Assembly (NCBI GenBank): GCA_938001865.1
Contig: CALLAW010000021.1
Span: 1-64,000 of the forward strand
Reading direction: 5' to 3'
Source of the DNA: an uncultured Saprospiraceae bacterium
GTDB taxonomy: Bacteria; Bacteroidota; Bacteroidia; Chitinophagales; Saprospiraceae
Length of the DNA: 64,000 nucleotides
In this document: one piece after another, positions 9,859 through 18,628 of the stretch
Layout of the letters: each line of letters begins with the position of its first letter
Position numbering within the stretch: the first letter of the stretch is position 1
Position numbers and translations under genes: made by a program
The notes under the pieces: generated by a model
Database searches by the model: none
Told to the model about the DNA's origin: nothing
What the model saw: only the letters and a program-made list of their open reading frames with translations

Positions 9859-10273
9859 AAGACTTATTGATAAGTGTTGGGCACAAAGGTGAGGTTTCCA
9901 TCTGAGAGCTACATAATTAATCGATGAATATTGATGAAAAGTCTACAATATGGCAAAATGGTACTTAGGTATTTGCAACTCTTGTTGGATAACCCCAGTG
10001 AAAATTATGTAAGACTGCCTGACGGAGATACGGTGAGTCCTCTCACTGGGATCTACTAGAGCAGATGAGTATCAGATTGCTCTCTCTCTGTGATCATCTG
10101 ATGTATCTCTAAAGCAGTGAGAGAGCTCACATTATGAACATCGTGCTCTTCTGTTCTTTGCAAAATATTTATTTAAGAAAATCTTATTTGCCTCTGAGCA
10201 CAAGTATGATTGGCAAACATTGTAATATTGGAGATGCTAATGTACTTGACTCTCTCCCCTAACTCCGCCTCCG
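9859..10273. promoter_or_regulatory. Long structured leader/intergenic region before the DEAD-box helicase
   Basis: 415 bases without a gene. The plus strand can form several hairpins: CCCAGTGA (9994-10001) with TCACTGGG (10043-10050), GTGAG with CTCAC inside it, CAGATGA (10062-10068) with TCATCTG (10094-10100), GCTCTCTC (10079-10086) with GAGAGAGC (10119-10126), GTGAG-AGAG-CTCAC around 10117-10130, and TTTGCC/GGCAAA around 10187-10220. Some share sequence and are mutually exclusive. On the minus strand a CACCTTTG box near 9891 may be the -7 of the barrel gene. Confidence 0.45.
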
Positions 10274-11416
10274 ATGACATTTGAATATCTCAACCTTCAT
10301 CCTCAGATACTGAAGAATATTGCTGCACAGGGTTATGTGACGCCTACTCCTATACAGATGCAGGCTGTGCCCTTGATTGATGGACGCAGAGATGTACTTG
10401 GTATCGCAAGGACAGGGTCGGGTAAGACTGCAAGCTATGTGTGGCCTATCCTCGATTATAGACTGACTAAGCGACCAACTCCCCCAGGTAGACATCCCAA
10501 GGTACTCGTATTGGTACCGACTAGAGAGTTAGCAGTCCAAGTCAGTGAAGTATTCAAGACATTTGCTGTGGGATTACCTCAAGATATCATGGTGATGGCA
10601 GTATACGGAGGTGTGTCTATCAATCCTCAGATGAAAAATCTCTATGGCGTCGATATCTTAGTAGCTACGCCTGGGAGACTCCTAGACCTCAAGCGATCGA
10701 GTGCTGTAGAGATCTCTATGGTCGAGACCCTCGTCTTAGACGAAGCAGATAAGATGCTCAATCTGGGATTCCAATCTGAGATGGCAGAGATCTTTAGACT
10801 CTTACCAAAGCGACGACAAAATCTCCTCTTCTCAGCTACACTCAACGAAGAGTTAGAAGGAATCAAAAAGGTACTCCTCGTCAACCCCACCGTCATCAAA
10901 ATAGGCGAAAGCAGTACTCCAAAAGAAGATAATCCGATCAATCTCTCAGGTTACTTCGTAAGTGATGATCGTAAGGGACCACTACTCAGACATCTCATCA
11001 GAGATCAAGAGATGAAGCAAGTCTTGGTATTCACCTCATCGGCAAAGACTGCAGATAAGGTTGCTCACAAACTCTCAAAGAATGGCATAGACGCCAAGTC
11101 GATCCATGGCAAGAAGAGTCAAGGAGCTCGACAGTCATCACTCAATGCCTTCAAAGCAGGCAACCTCAGAGTACTTGTCTCCACCGACCTTATCTCGAGA
11201 GGTATCGATATCGATGATCTACCCTATGTCATCAATTATGAACTTCCAAGATCTCCCAAAGACTTTGTCCATCGAGTCGGTAGGACTGGTAGAGCAGATG
11301 CCAGGGGGATGGCCATTACATTTGTCACTCGACAAGAGACTCACCACTTCAAAGTAATCTTGAAAAAAATGCAGCGCTATATGGATATGATTGATAGCGA
11401 TGACTTAGAGTTTTGA
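10274..11416 (+). CDS. DEAD-box ATP-dependent RNA helicase
   Basis: 380 residues, a compact two-RecA-domain helicase without a long C-terminal RNA-binding tail. Visible motifs in order: Q motif TPIQMQ, Walker A ARTGSGKT (45-52), PTRELAVQ, TPGRLLDL, DEAD (156-159), SAT, and in domain 2 STDLISRGID and HRVGRTGRA. It probably remodels rRNA or mRNA structure; RhlE is the closest group by eye, but the exact subfamily is not secure. The 415-base structured region upstream suggests post-transcriptional control, as for cold-induced helicases in other bacteria (inference). Confidence 0.93.
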   Translation: MTFEYLNLHPQILKNIAAQGYVTPTPIQMQAVPLIDGRRDVLGIARTGSGKTASYVWPILDYRLTKRPTPPGRHPKVLVLVPTRELAVQVSEVFKTFAVGLPQDIMVMAVYGGVSINPQMKNLYGVDILVATPGRLLDLKRSSAVEISMVETLVLDEADKMLNLGFQSEMAEIFRLLPKRRQNLLFSATLNEELEGIKKVLLVNPTVIKIGESSTPKEDNPINLSGYFVSDDRKGPLLRHLIRDQEMKQVLVFTSSAKTADKVAHKLSKNGIDAKSIHGKKSQGARQSSLNAFKAGNLRVLVSTDLISRGIDIDDLPYVINYELPRSPKDFVHRVGRTGRADARGMAITFVTRQETHHFKVILKKMQRYMDMIDSDDLEF

Positions 11417-11466
11417 CCCGACTGGGACATATCTATAGTCTATCTATCATCACACTTGAGGCTAAC

Positions 11467-13683
11467 TTAGTGATGATGATGTCCTCCTCCACTGTTCCAT
11501 ACTACACTCTTCATCGGGAGCTCTTTGATGAGACCATCTACTTGAGTGATCCTGTAAGCCTTGTCAGTCGCTACACCACTCAGTGCAGTCTTGGATCTCT
11601 CCTTGTCGGGCCACATGACGAGGATATCTACCGTGGGGTCACAGTCACCAAGACCTATCTCTAACCTCAGTGGGCTACTGCCAAAGCTACCTCCGGTATT
11701 GACTGTACGGTGTACCTGTCCCTTACTCGTAGTGATGATAACTTTAGCTCCGACTGCATTTCTATTTTTACTCGGCGATTGGAGATCTATCGTGATCCAT
11801 CTATTGCCATTCGTCTCATTGTCAAAGAGTACATTGGTAAATGTATCTCCCTCAAATGCTCCACCCATGACTGCATAGACCTCTTGATCTCCATCATTAT
11901 TAAGATCTGCGAATGCGACACCATGACCCTTCTGTACGTGACCAAATCCTCCGCTGTAGGTCACCTCTTCATACTTACTGCCATTGACATTCCTAAACAT
12001 CCGATTGGGTACGGTCGAGCCCAAATGTGGCGTACCTGTCCCGATATAGAAGTCGAGGTAACCATCCATATCTATGTCACCATAGTTGCTGCCCATAGCA
12101 TACATCGACTTATTGACTTGATATGCTGCTGAGGCATCTTTGAAGGTGCCGTCTTTTTGGTTGATATAGAGTCTTGGTTTTTCGTCTTGTGACGGGAGAC
12201 CAAGGAGCTCTGCTGCATAATCGTGACTTGCGATATTCTGTCGTTTGGTATCGAAGCTGCCGACAAAGATATCTTCCCATCCATCATTGTTACAATCAAA
12301 GAACCAAGTAGGGAATGACAACTTAGGCTCACCCACCCCTGCTAATCTGCTGACCTCTTTGAAAGTACCATCTTTTTGATTTTGGTAGAGGAGATTATTG
12401 CTTCCGATCGCAGAGATATAGAGATCTGGATATCCGTCATTATTATAATCACCAGCTGCCACACCTTTGACAAATCCTACAACTCCTACTCCTGCTTGCG
12501 ATGTGACATTTACATAAGTGCCATCGCCTTGATTCTGGAAGAGCTCAGACTCTGTCCTGAATGTCCGATTGGCTTCATTACCAAAGTAGAGGTCTAGATC
12601 ACCATCGAGGTCATAATCTAGAAATGTAGCAGTCTGACATGGATACTTACTCGTGAGACCAGCCTGGTATGTGACATCTTCGAATGTCCCGTCCCCTTGA
12701 TTTCTCAACAGTGAGTTGGGGTGAGTCCCTGCAGGACCGAGCCATCCTCCTCTCAGTATCAAGATATCCTTATGACCATCACCATCATAGTCTGCGTGTA
12801 GACAGTTGAGTCCTCCATCTATACCTGTGATCCCAGCTTGAGCTGTCTGATTGACGAATCCTCCCTTCCCATCATTCTGATAATATTGTGCTTGGTCTTC
12901 CATCCCGTAGCTCGTACAGAAGATATCCAAGTACCCATCTGAGTTGAAATCATCGATGCATACTCCACCTGAGAGTCCATTCTGTGCTACGCCGACTGAC
13001 ATGGCTATCTCATCAAATCGTGGAAAGTCACTTGCAGCATTTGGAAGATTGATAAGCTCTGAGGGAGATAGACTCTGCGGATACTTACCCAGAGTCATCT
13101 GAGCTAGATTGAGCAACCACCTATTCTGTAAGTCCTCTGGATGTTGTCTGACTAGCATCTTCAGGATCTTGCTTGCCTCTTCTGATCCTGACTGATCGCT
13201 GTGCTGCCCATCCTCTAGCAGAGGGACGAGACAAGAGTAAGCAGTATGATTCTGGATACAATTCTTCTGTTCGCCATCTCTAAGATATGAGAGAGCTAGT
13301 AAGTCATAGATTTCTTTTTGATTTGGCTGATAGTTATCTCTCGTGATCTTCATCTGCTTGAGTACCGATTCGATTTCTTGGGCAGTCTGCTCAGAGTTAC
13401 CTGCATTGAGATTTTCGAAACTATAGCGGAAGAACTTCTGGATGTATTGCTGAGGTGTAGCCTTGGTGATTTCATCTCTCGCAAGTATGGCTCTTTGCTT
13501 ATTCCAATGATAGTACGTCAGAGGGTCACCTTGAGTGACTAAGTCATCGAGTTCTTTCACCATAGCCTTAGTGGAGGCAGTCTGAGCTGAGGATTGTTGA
13601 GCAGAGGATTGCTGCTCTTGACCACCCGAACATCCGATGCTAATAATAATGAGGAGTAGGCAGAGTATTCTGAGTGATTTCAA
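11467..13683 (-). CDS. CRTAC1-family FG-GAP/VCBS repeat lipoprotein with ASPIC/UnbV domain
   Basis: 738 residues. The TTG start at 13683 is the one that gives an intact lipoprotein signal peptide (IISIGC). A helical region with TPR-like character follows (about 30-210), then about seven FG-GAP/VCBS beta-propeller repeats, each with a calcium-type DxDxDG-like loop (DFNSDGYLD, DYDGDGHKD, DYDLDGDLD, DYNNDGYPD, DCNNDGWED, DIDMDGYLD, DLNNDGDQE), and a C-terminal ASPIC/UnbV domain. These are surface proteins of Bacteroidota with unknown ligands. The chain ends in GGGHHHH, an unusual natural tag-like tail that might bind metal. It is transcribed alone. Confidence 0.9.
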   Translation of the reverse strand: MKSLRILCLLLIIISIGCSGGQEQQSSAQQSSAQTASTKAMVKELDDLVTQGDPLTYYHWNKQRAILARDEITKATPQQYIQKFFRYSFENLNAGNSEQTAQEIESVLKQMKITRDNYQPNQKEIYDLLALSYLRDGEQKNCIQNHTAYSCLVPLLEDGQHSDQSGSEEASKILKMLVRQHPEDLQNRWLLNLAQMTLGKYPQSLSPSELINLPNAASDFPRFDEIAMSVGVAQNGLSGGVCIDDFNSDGYLDIFCTSYGMEDQAQYYQNDGKGGFVNQTAQAGITGIDGGLNCLHADYDGDGHKDILILRGGWLGPAGTHPNSLLRNQGDGTFEDVTYQAGLTSKYPCQTATFLDYDLDGDLDLYFGNEANRTFRTESELFQNQGDGTYVNVTSQAGVGVVGFVKGVAAGDYNNDGYPDLYISAIGSNNLLYQNQKDGTFKEVSRLAGVGEPKLSFPTWFFDCNNDGWEDIFVGSFDTKRQNIASHDYAAELLGLPSQDEKPRLYINQKDGTFKDASAAYQVNKSMYAMGSNYGDIDMDGYLDFYIGTGTPHLGSTVPNRMFRNVNGSKYEEVTYSGGFGHVQKGHGVAFADLNNDGDQEVYAVMGGAFEGDTFTNVLFDNETNGNRWITIDLQSPSKNRNAVGAKVIITTSKGQVHRTVNTGGSFGSSPLRLEIGLGDCDPTVDILVMWPDKERSKTALSGVATDKAYRITQVDGLIKELPMKSVVWNSGGGHHHH

Positions 13684-13831
13684 TGTAAGTATGATTTGTT
13701 AATAGTATTGAAGGCTACGCTTTGCGCTAAATATAAATATGTTGCTAAGATAGTACATCCGATTAAGTCTCTCAACGAACTTTCTGTAGTACATTTGGAG
13801 CATCAAAGATTGCATTCAAAAAACACTAATA

Positions 13832-14902
13832 ATGAAGCACAATTTTTACGCCGGTCCTGCGATACTCCCGAGAGAAGTCTTAGATCAAGCCAGTAAGGCT
13901 GCTCACCTTGTAGAGTCAGAGGGTCTTTCAGTACTGGAGATGTCTCACCGAGGAAGCTTTATCTCCAATGTCATGGATACAGCTGTGCAGACAGCTAAGG
14001 ATCTTCTCCAAGTACCTGATGATTATGAGGTACTCTTCTTGACAGGTGGTGCTTCGTCTCAGTTCTATATGGTACCGATGAATATCCTTGGGGACAATCA
14101 GACGGCGGCCTATATCGACACAGGGGTATGGTCTACCAAGGCGATCAAGGAAGCGAAGCTCTTCGGTCATGTAGACACTGTAGCCTCGTCGAGTGATCAG
14201 AACTTCAATTATCTCCCGACTCTTGGAGATATAGAGACTAAGAAGTATAGATACCTGCATGTCACATCTAACAATACCATCTACGGGACACAGTACCATA
14301 CTGATCTTGATCTAGATGTCAGACAAGTGATCGATATGTCATCAGATATCTTCAGTCGGACTATGGATGTGTCCAAGTATGATATCATCTACGCTGGTGC
14401 TCAGAAGAATATGGGACCAGCAGGTACGACTCTAGTAATCATCAAGAAGTCTATCGTGGATCAGCTCGATAGACCTATCCCTACGATGCTTAACTATGCG
14501 ACTCACATCAAGAAGAACTCTAGCTTCAATACTCCACCAGTGTTCCCCATTTACGTAAGTATGTTGACGATGCAATGGGTACAGAAGCAAGGAGGTGTCA
14601 CTGCGATGCAAAAAATCAATGAGGACAAAGCTGCCCTACTCTATGACGAGATAGATCGGAATCCACTCTTCAGTGGGAATGTCGCAACTGATGCCAGGAG
14701 TCTGATGAATGTCACATTCCAGATCAGTGATCAATCGCTTGTAGAGAGTTTTTTACAGAAGTGTGATCAACATGATATCGTCGGACTCAAAGGACATAGA
14801 TCGGTAGGTGGCTTCAGAGCATCTATCTACAATGCGATGCCGAAATCTAGTATCCAAGTCCTCGTAGACGTGATGCAAGACTTCGAAAAATCGCATGGGT
14901 AG
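13832..14902 (+). CDS. serC: Phosphoserine aminotransferase
   Basis: PLP enzyme that converts 3-phosphohydroxypyruvate plus glutamate to phosphoserine in serine synthesis; it also serves pyridoxal phosphate synthesis in some bacteria. 356 residues, normal for SerC. The N-terminus is NFYAGPAILP; the PLP lysine is K192 in AGAQKNMGPAG; the C-terminal GLKGHRSVGGFRASIYNA segment binds phosphate. The next gene overlaps its last eight bases, so the two are co-translated. A TACATTTG -7 box lies 35 bases before the ATG. Confidence 0.97.
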   Translation: MKHNFYAGPAILPREVLDQASKAAHLVESEGLSVLEMSHRGSFISNVMDTAVQTAKDLLQVPDDYEVLFLTGGASSQFYMVPMNILGDNQTAAYIDTGVWSTKAIKEAKLFGHVDTVASSSDQNFNYLPTLGDIETKKYRYLHVTSNNTIYGTQYHTDLDLDVRQVIDMSSDIFSRTMDVSKYDIIYAGAQKNMGPAGTTLVIIKKSIVDQLDRPIPTMLNYATHIKKNSSFNTPPVFPIYVSMLTMQWVQKQGGVTAMQKINEDKAALLYDEIDRNPLFSGNVATDARSLMNVTFQISDQSLVESFLQKCDQHDIVGLKGHRSVGGFRASIYNAMPKSSIQVLVDVMQDFEKSHG

Positions 14903-15644
14903 TAATCTCTACAAGACAGTCTTCAAGAAAGATAATATCCGTGTACCTCTCAAGGTCCACATAGAGTATCGCAAGGATCATCGCTTCTCTATCGCTAAGC
15001 GGAGTGCTATCCTCAGGATGCCTATATTCTATCCTCAAGCTACTAGGCAGAAGACTTATCAACAATTCCTCGCATGGATAGAGAAGCACCACGCTGATAA
15101 TCCTGAGATGTTTGTCAGATTTGAAGTCAAAGACTACAGGACTGGTGATATCATGGAGATCTTTGGAGAGAGATACCGCTTAGAGGTAAGTGTGATCGCT
15201 GGGACTACAGTCAGAGCTACTATGGACCTAGATCAGAAAATCATCAATATCGGTACCCCCGATAGCTTGGATGAGAGTGATGATAGAGGTAAGCATATCT
15301 CCAAGGTAATAAAGATGGTAGTGAGTAAGGCACTCAAGCCCCTCGTAGAGCACAGACTGAGATATCTGGGTGATCATCTCGTAGGAGTAAGATTTAATAA
15401 CTTTAGACTGAAGGACTCTCTGTCTAATTGGGGGAGTTGTAGTGGAAAGAACAACATCAATATATCAATACGTACTCTTCTCTTACCTCTGGATAAGATT
15501 GATTACGTATTGATACATGAGTTGTGTCACCTCAAAGAGCTGAATCATAGTCCAGCCTTCTGGGGTCTTGTGGCAGAGGCACTCCCTAACTACAAAGAGG
15601 CCGAAGATTGGATCTCCGCCCATGGGAGTACTCTACATTACTAG
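14895..15644 (+). CDS. YgjP-like (DUF45) zinc metallopeptidase domain protein
   Basis: 249 residues. The C-terminal half carries a zinc motif HELCHLKELNH (about 208-218) followed by SPAFW, which is the YgjP/DUF45 (M48-related) signature, preceded by the family stretch NWGSCSGKNNINI. The N-terminal part is beta-rich and basic. The ATG lies inside the end of serC (8-base overlap), so translation is probably coupled. Its stop codon shares the palindrome CTAG with the stop of the convergent rplI gene. Substrate unknown; some YgjP homologues sit next to restriction systems, but that is not the case here. Confidence 0.85.
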   Translation: MGSNLYKTVFKKDNIRVPLKVHIEYRKDHRFSIAKRSAILRMPIFYPQATRQKTYQQFLAWIEKHHADNPEMFVRFEVKDYRTGDIMEIFGERYRLEVSVIAGTTVRATMDLDQKIINIGTPDSLDESDDRGKHISKVIKMVVSKALKPLVEHRLRYLGDHLVGVRFNNFRLKDSLSNWGSCSGKNNINISIRTLLLPLDKIDYVLIHELCHLKELNHSPAFWGLVAEALPNYKEAEDWISAHGSTLHY

Positions 15645-16087
15645 TCTTGGATTAGCTCAAACTCGATATCCTGAGCAACTTCTTTGGAGAATTGGATGGT
15701 AGCAGTAAAAGTTCCGATTTCCTTTACACCTTCTGGCATAACGATTTTCTTTCTTTCTACTTCTACACCACACTGTTCTTGAAGTGCTTGAGAGATCTGC
15801 ACACTTGTGACACTACCGAATATCTTACCGGAAGTACCTGCTTTGACTGCAATGTTGAGTTTTTTGCCTTCAAGAGAGGCTGCTGTTGCCTTGTACTCAT
15901 CAGTCTTAGCTGCTTCTGCGGCTTCGAGATCTGCGATAATAGTGTCGAGTTTTGCATTGTTAGCTGCATTAGCGATCACACCCATCCCCTGCGGGATGAG
16001 GTAGTTACGTCCGTAACCATTTTTGACTTTGACTACATCATTTTTGTAGCCTAGGTTCTCTATATCTTGTAATAATATGATATCCAT
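15641..16087 (-). CDS. rplI: Ribosomal protein bL9
   Basis: 148 residues of the large-subunit protein bL9. The N-terminal rRNA-binding domain has the signature VKNGYGRNYLIPQG at about 21-34, then a connecting helix and a C-terminal domain. Third gene of rpsF-rpsR-rplI, the usual Bacteroidota order. It ends on the CTAG that also ends the convergent YgjP-like gene. Confidence 0.98.
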   Translation of the reverse strand: MDIILLQDIENLGYKNDVVKVKNGYGRNYLIPQGMGVIANAANNAKLDTIIADLEAAEAAKTDEYKATAASLEGKKLNIAVKAGTSGKIFGSVTSVQISQALQEQCGVEVERKKIVMPEGVKEIGTFTATIQFSKEVAQDIEFELIQD

Positions 16088-16139
16088 TATCTAATGATTC
16101 TTAATTGTGATTAATAATAAACCAAACCTTGGTCTCAAG

Positions 16140-16406
16140 TTACTTGAGAAGGTCAGCTACATAAGGTAAGATTGCTAGGTGTCTAGCTCTCTTGACTGCT
16201 ACAGCTACTTTCTTTTGATACTTGAGTGAGTTACCAGTAATTCTTCTTGGAAGAAGTTTACCTTGTTCGTTGATAAATTGCAATAAGAAATCTGGGTCTT
16301 TATAATCGATATGCTTGATACCATACTTCTTGAACCTACAGTACTTCTTCTTTTTCTTTCCTATATTAGGATTGGACAAAAATTTTATATCTTCTCTAGA
16401 TGCCAT
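16140..16406 (-). CDS. rpsR: Ribosomal protein bS18
   Basis: 88 residues of small-subunit protein bS18, which pairs with bS6 on 16S rRNA. The N-terminal extension is short; the core KYCRFKKYGIKHIDYKD and the basic TGNSLKYQKKVAVAVKRARHLA-type helix are intact. It sits between rpsF and rplI with gaps of about 50 bases, which fits one transcript. Confidence 0.98.
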   Translation of the reverse strand: MASREDIKFLSNPNIGKKKKKYCRFKKYGIKHIDYKDPDFLLQFINEQGKLLPRRITGNSLKYQKKVAVAVKRARHLAILPYVADLLK

Positions 16407-16458
16407 TTTTTTTAATTTTAAAAGAGTTTACAAATTGGATAAGTGTGAGTGATTAGGA

Positions 16459-17133
16459 CTACTCTTCTTCAGAGCTAGCCTTAGCAGATCCTCCTTGGAG
16501 TTTATCCTGCATTTTTTGTAATTCATTCCACTTTCCTTGATCTGCCAGTTTAGCTTGTTCAGCCCAAGTTGCTGGATCATGCATTGTAAATGACGAACCA
16601 CCTTTAGCAAGAGCATCTTTGAGTTTGTCATGAGATGCACCTGCGAGATCAGCGTATGTGAGGATGCCGCTAGATGCGAGTACCTCAGCGATCTTAGGTC
16701 CGATCCCTTCAATCTTGGCTAGGTCTTGTTTTTTGACTGGAGTTTTTGCTCCTTTAGCGTCTTTAGAGTCAGAGTCACTCTCTGCATTCTTCTTAGCTAC
16801 GCCAATCTTGCCGTCTCTTTTGTCTTGATTGTACTTGACTGCATACTTATCCAAGGCGATTGTCAAGAATCTCATGATTCTCTCATCTCTTCTGAAGGCG
16901 AGCTCCATTTTAGCGATGACTGCTGGTGCCGTGGTAGCATACTCTATACAGTAATACACTCCTGAGTTCCGTCTATTGATCGGATAAGCGAGTTGTTTCA
17001 ATCCAAGCTCTCCTAGATTGACAATTGTACATCCTTCATCAGTCAACATGTCTGAGTAGGTCTTCGCTGCTGTCTTAATTTCATCGCTCGACAGCACTGG
17101 GTCTACGATGAAAGTTACTTCATAATTTTTCAT
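16459..17133 (-). CDS. rpsF: Ribosomal protein bS6 with C-terminal helix-hairpin-helix extension
   Basis: 224 residues against the usual 95-135. Residues 1 to about 100 are bS6 (MKNYEVTFIVDPVLSSDEI; RRDERIMRFLT). After a charged linker (about 110-135) comes a helix-hairpin-helix module, DLAKIEGIGPKIAEVLASSG at about 138-157, then TYADLAGASHDKLKDAL and a WNELQ helix, ending in an acidic tail. The same module occurs at the C-termini of some Bacteroidota ribosomal proteins such as bL21 (recalled, not checked). The extension is in frame and the operon is intact, so it is a real fusion and not an assembly artefact. It may bind nucleic acid. Confidence 0.95.
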   Translation of the reverse strand: MKNYEVTFIVDPVLSSDEIKTAAKTYSDMLTDEGCTIVNLGELGLKQLAYPINRRNSGVYYCIEYATTAPAVIAKMELAFRRDERIMRFLTIALDKYAVKYNQDKRDGKIGVAKKNAESDSDSKDAKGAKTPVKKQDLAKIEGIGPKIAEVLASSGILTYADLAGASHDKLKDALAKGGSSFTMHDPATWAEQAKLADQGKWNELQKMQDKLQGGSAKASSEEE

Positions 17134-17154
17134 GTAATAGTATATATTTTTAAT

Positions 17155-17205
17155 CCCCTTAAATTCGGGGCTGCAAAGATAGGTCTATTTCCATGTATTT
17201 CACAA
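17155..17205 (-). promoter_or_regulatory. rpsF operon promoter and leader hairpin
   Basis: On the minus strand TTG (plus 17203-17205), 21 bases, then TATCTTTG (plus 17174-17181): a textbook Bacteroidota -33/-7 promoter. The expected transcript starts near 17169. Its first bases form CCCC (17167-17170 on plus as GGGG) pairing with GGGG (plus 17155-17158) around a loop beginning with G, giving a CCG element like that of the known S6:S18 leader RNA. The second assignment is tentative. Confidence 0.75.
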
Positions 17206-17319
17206 TAAATATCATTGTATTTACACTCATCTGATTGAAAGAGAGAGAGTTAGTGTTTTTTTCTATATATAATCCACACGATTCTAGCGGTCTCCATCCA
17301 TTTCATCTCAGATATTCAC

Positions 17320-17327
17320 TATTTTTG
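17320..17327 (+). promoter_or_regulatory. -7 box of the DUF4920 gene
   Basis: TATTTTTG fits TAnnTTTG and lies 56 bases before the ATG. No matching -33 TTG at 19-21 bases. Confidence 0.4.
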
Positions 17328-17383
17328 ACTTGTAATTCATTAGACCATAGCTCCTATTACTCACTCGTAACATCTCTCTAATT

Positions 17384-17911
17384 ATGCGTAATACTCTCCT
17401 ATATCTCACTTGCTGTATCAGTTCATTGCTCATCATCTCTTGCAAGGGACAGGCTCCTCAGACAGTAGACAAAGCACTCAATACTCAGACTACTTACACT
17501 ATCGAAGAGGCGTATGGTGAGCAGTTTGAGATAGGGAATGTAGTCAGTAGTGTGGACCAGACCATCGGGCTACTCACTACTCAAGATACTGTAGAGGTAG
17601 TGCTCGAGGCAAATGTCGAAGCGGTCTGTAAGAAGAAAGGGTGTTGGATGAATCTCGTGGATATTCAGAACCCCAGTGAAGAAAACGCTTTCTTCGTGAA
17701 GTTTAAAGATTATGGATTCTTCATGCCGTTGGACTCAGAAGGATATAGAGTACTTGTCAAAGGCAAAGCATATAAAGAAGTGACATCAATCGATGAGCTC
17801 CGACACTATGCCGAAGATGAGGGACAGAGCCCAGAACAGATCGCTAAGATCACTGAACCCATGGAGGAGTTAAAAATACTATCGACTGGTGTCTATAAGG
17901 TGAAAGGGTAA
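17384..17911 (+). CDS. DUF4920 lipoprotein
   Basis: 175 residues. The signal peptide ends in a lipobox LIISC (Cys20). The mature part resembles DUF4920: an EQFEIGNVVSS start, VCKKKGCWMNL with two cysteines four residues apart (KKxCWM), an FVKFKDYGFFMPLD strand and a GKAYKE segment. DUF4920 proteins are small periplasmic beta proteins of Bacteroidota with no known function; the conserved cysteines could bind a metal. It is monocistronic, with a TATTTTTG box upstream. Confidence 0.82.
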   Translation: MRNTLLYLTCCISSLLIISCKGQAPQTVDKALNTQTTYTIEEAYGEQFEIGNVVSSVDQTIGLLTTQDTVEVVLEANVEAVCKKKGCWMNLVDIQNPSEENAFFVKFKDYGFFMPLDSEGYRVLVKGKAYKEVTSIDELRHYAEDEGQSPEQIAKITEPMEELKILSTGVYKVKG

Positions 17912-18117
17912 TAATAGGAATAAAGAAAAGTAGGTGTATAATTTTATCTACTCGATGAGTTCCGCCGAAGGTATACTCAGCTCGCTAGGCCGAGTAATAA
18001 CCGCTATACTAATCTTTGCATCTCTTTTGGAATATTCACAATCGTGATCTCTTTGGTTTTTTGGCTAACTCTTAGGCGTTAAGGATTATTTTATTGACTA
18101 GAATTATTACAATATCC

Positions 18118-18447
18118 TTATGTAAGGATTCCAGAGAGGAATGCTCCTGCCAGACTCACTATTGCCGCTAAGCAAAGTGCCCACCAAAAATTGCGTACTT
18201 TGAATCCAGGAAGAAACCAATCAGCTACCTGTATCAATATTGCATTGAGTAACCATGTAAAAATTCCTAAGGATAATACTCCTAATGTGACTATCTTCAA
18301 TAATGTCCCTAGCGTAATATCTAACAATCCGACGAGCAATGCGACAAATATCGATTGAACAAAACTCGTTAACTGAACACCTTTGAGTAACATACCACCA
18401 ATATAAAATGCTGTAGCTGCTACTAATATATTTAATATTGTATCCAT
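18118..18447 (-). CDS. Phage-holin-4_2-like small membrane protein
   Basis: 109 residues from the ATG at 18447; an upstream in-frame extension (to 18528) is polar and unlikely to be translated. Four hydrophobic segments with the pattern LVGLLDITLGTLLKIVTLGVLSLGIFTW, typical of the family wrongly named 'phage holin family' (PF04020). No phage genes are near, so it is a chromosomal inner-membrane protein of unknown function, often seen beside stress genes. Same strand as the OmpA-like gene 181 bases upstream, possibly one transcript. Confidence 0.78.
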   Translation of the reverse strand: MDTILNILVAATAFYIGGMLLKGVQLTSFVQSIFVALLVGLLDITLGTLLKIVTLGVLSLGIFTWLLNAILIQVADWFLPGFKVRNFWWALCLAAIVSLAGAFLSGILT

Positions 18448-18628
18448 ATTTTCTTTTGTAGTGTGAGTGAATGAAAAAACACTGGTGTGAGAGTATTCGT
18501 TGGACTGAAGCGAGTTTTTTTTGATCAATAATTGAATGTTGAATTTCTACTTTTTTCTTTTGGTTTTCTCTTTTCCACTCTCATTATTGACTCTTTGCTT
18601 GTTGCCCGTTTACTCCTGATCTAGGAGC

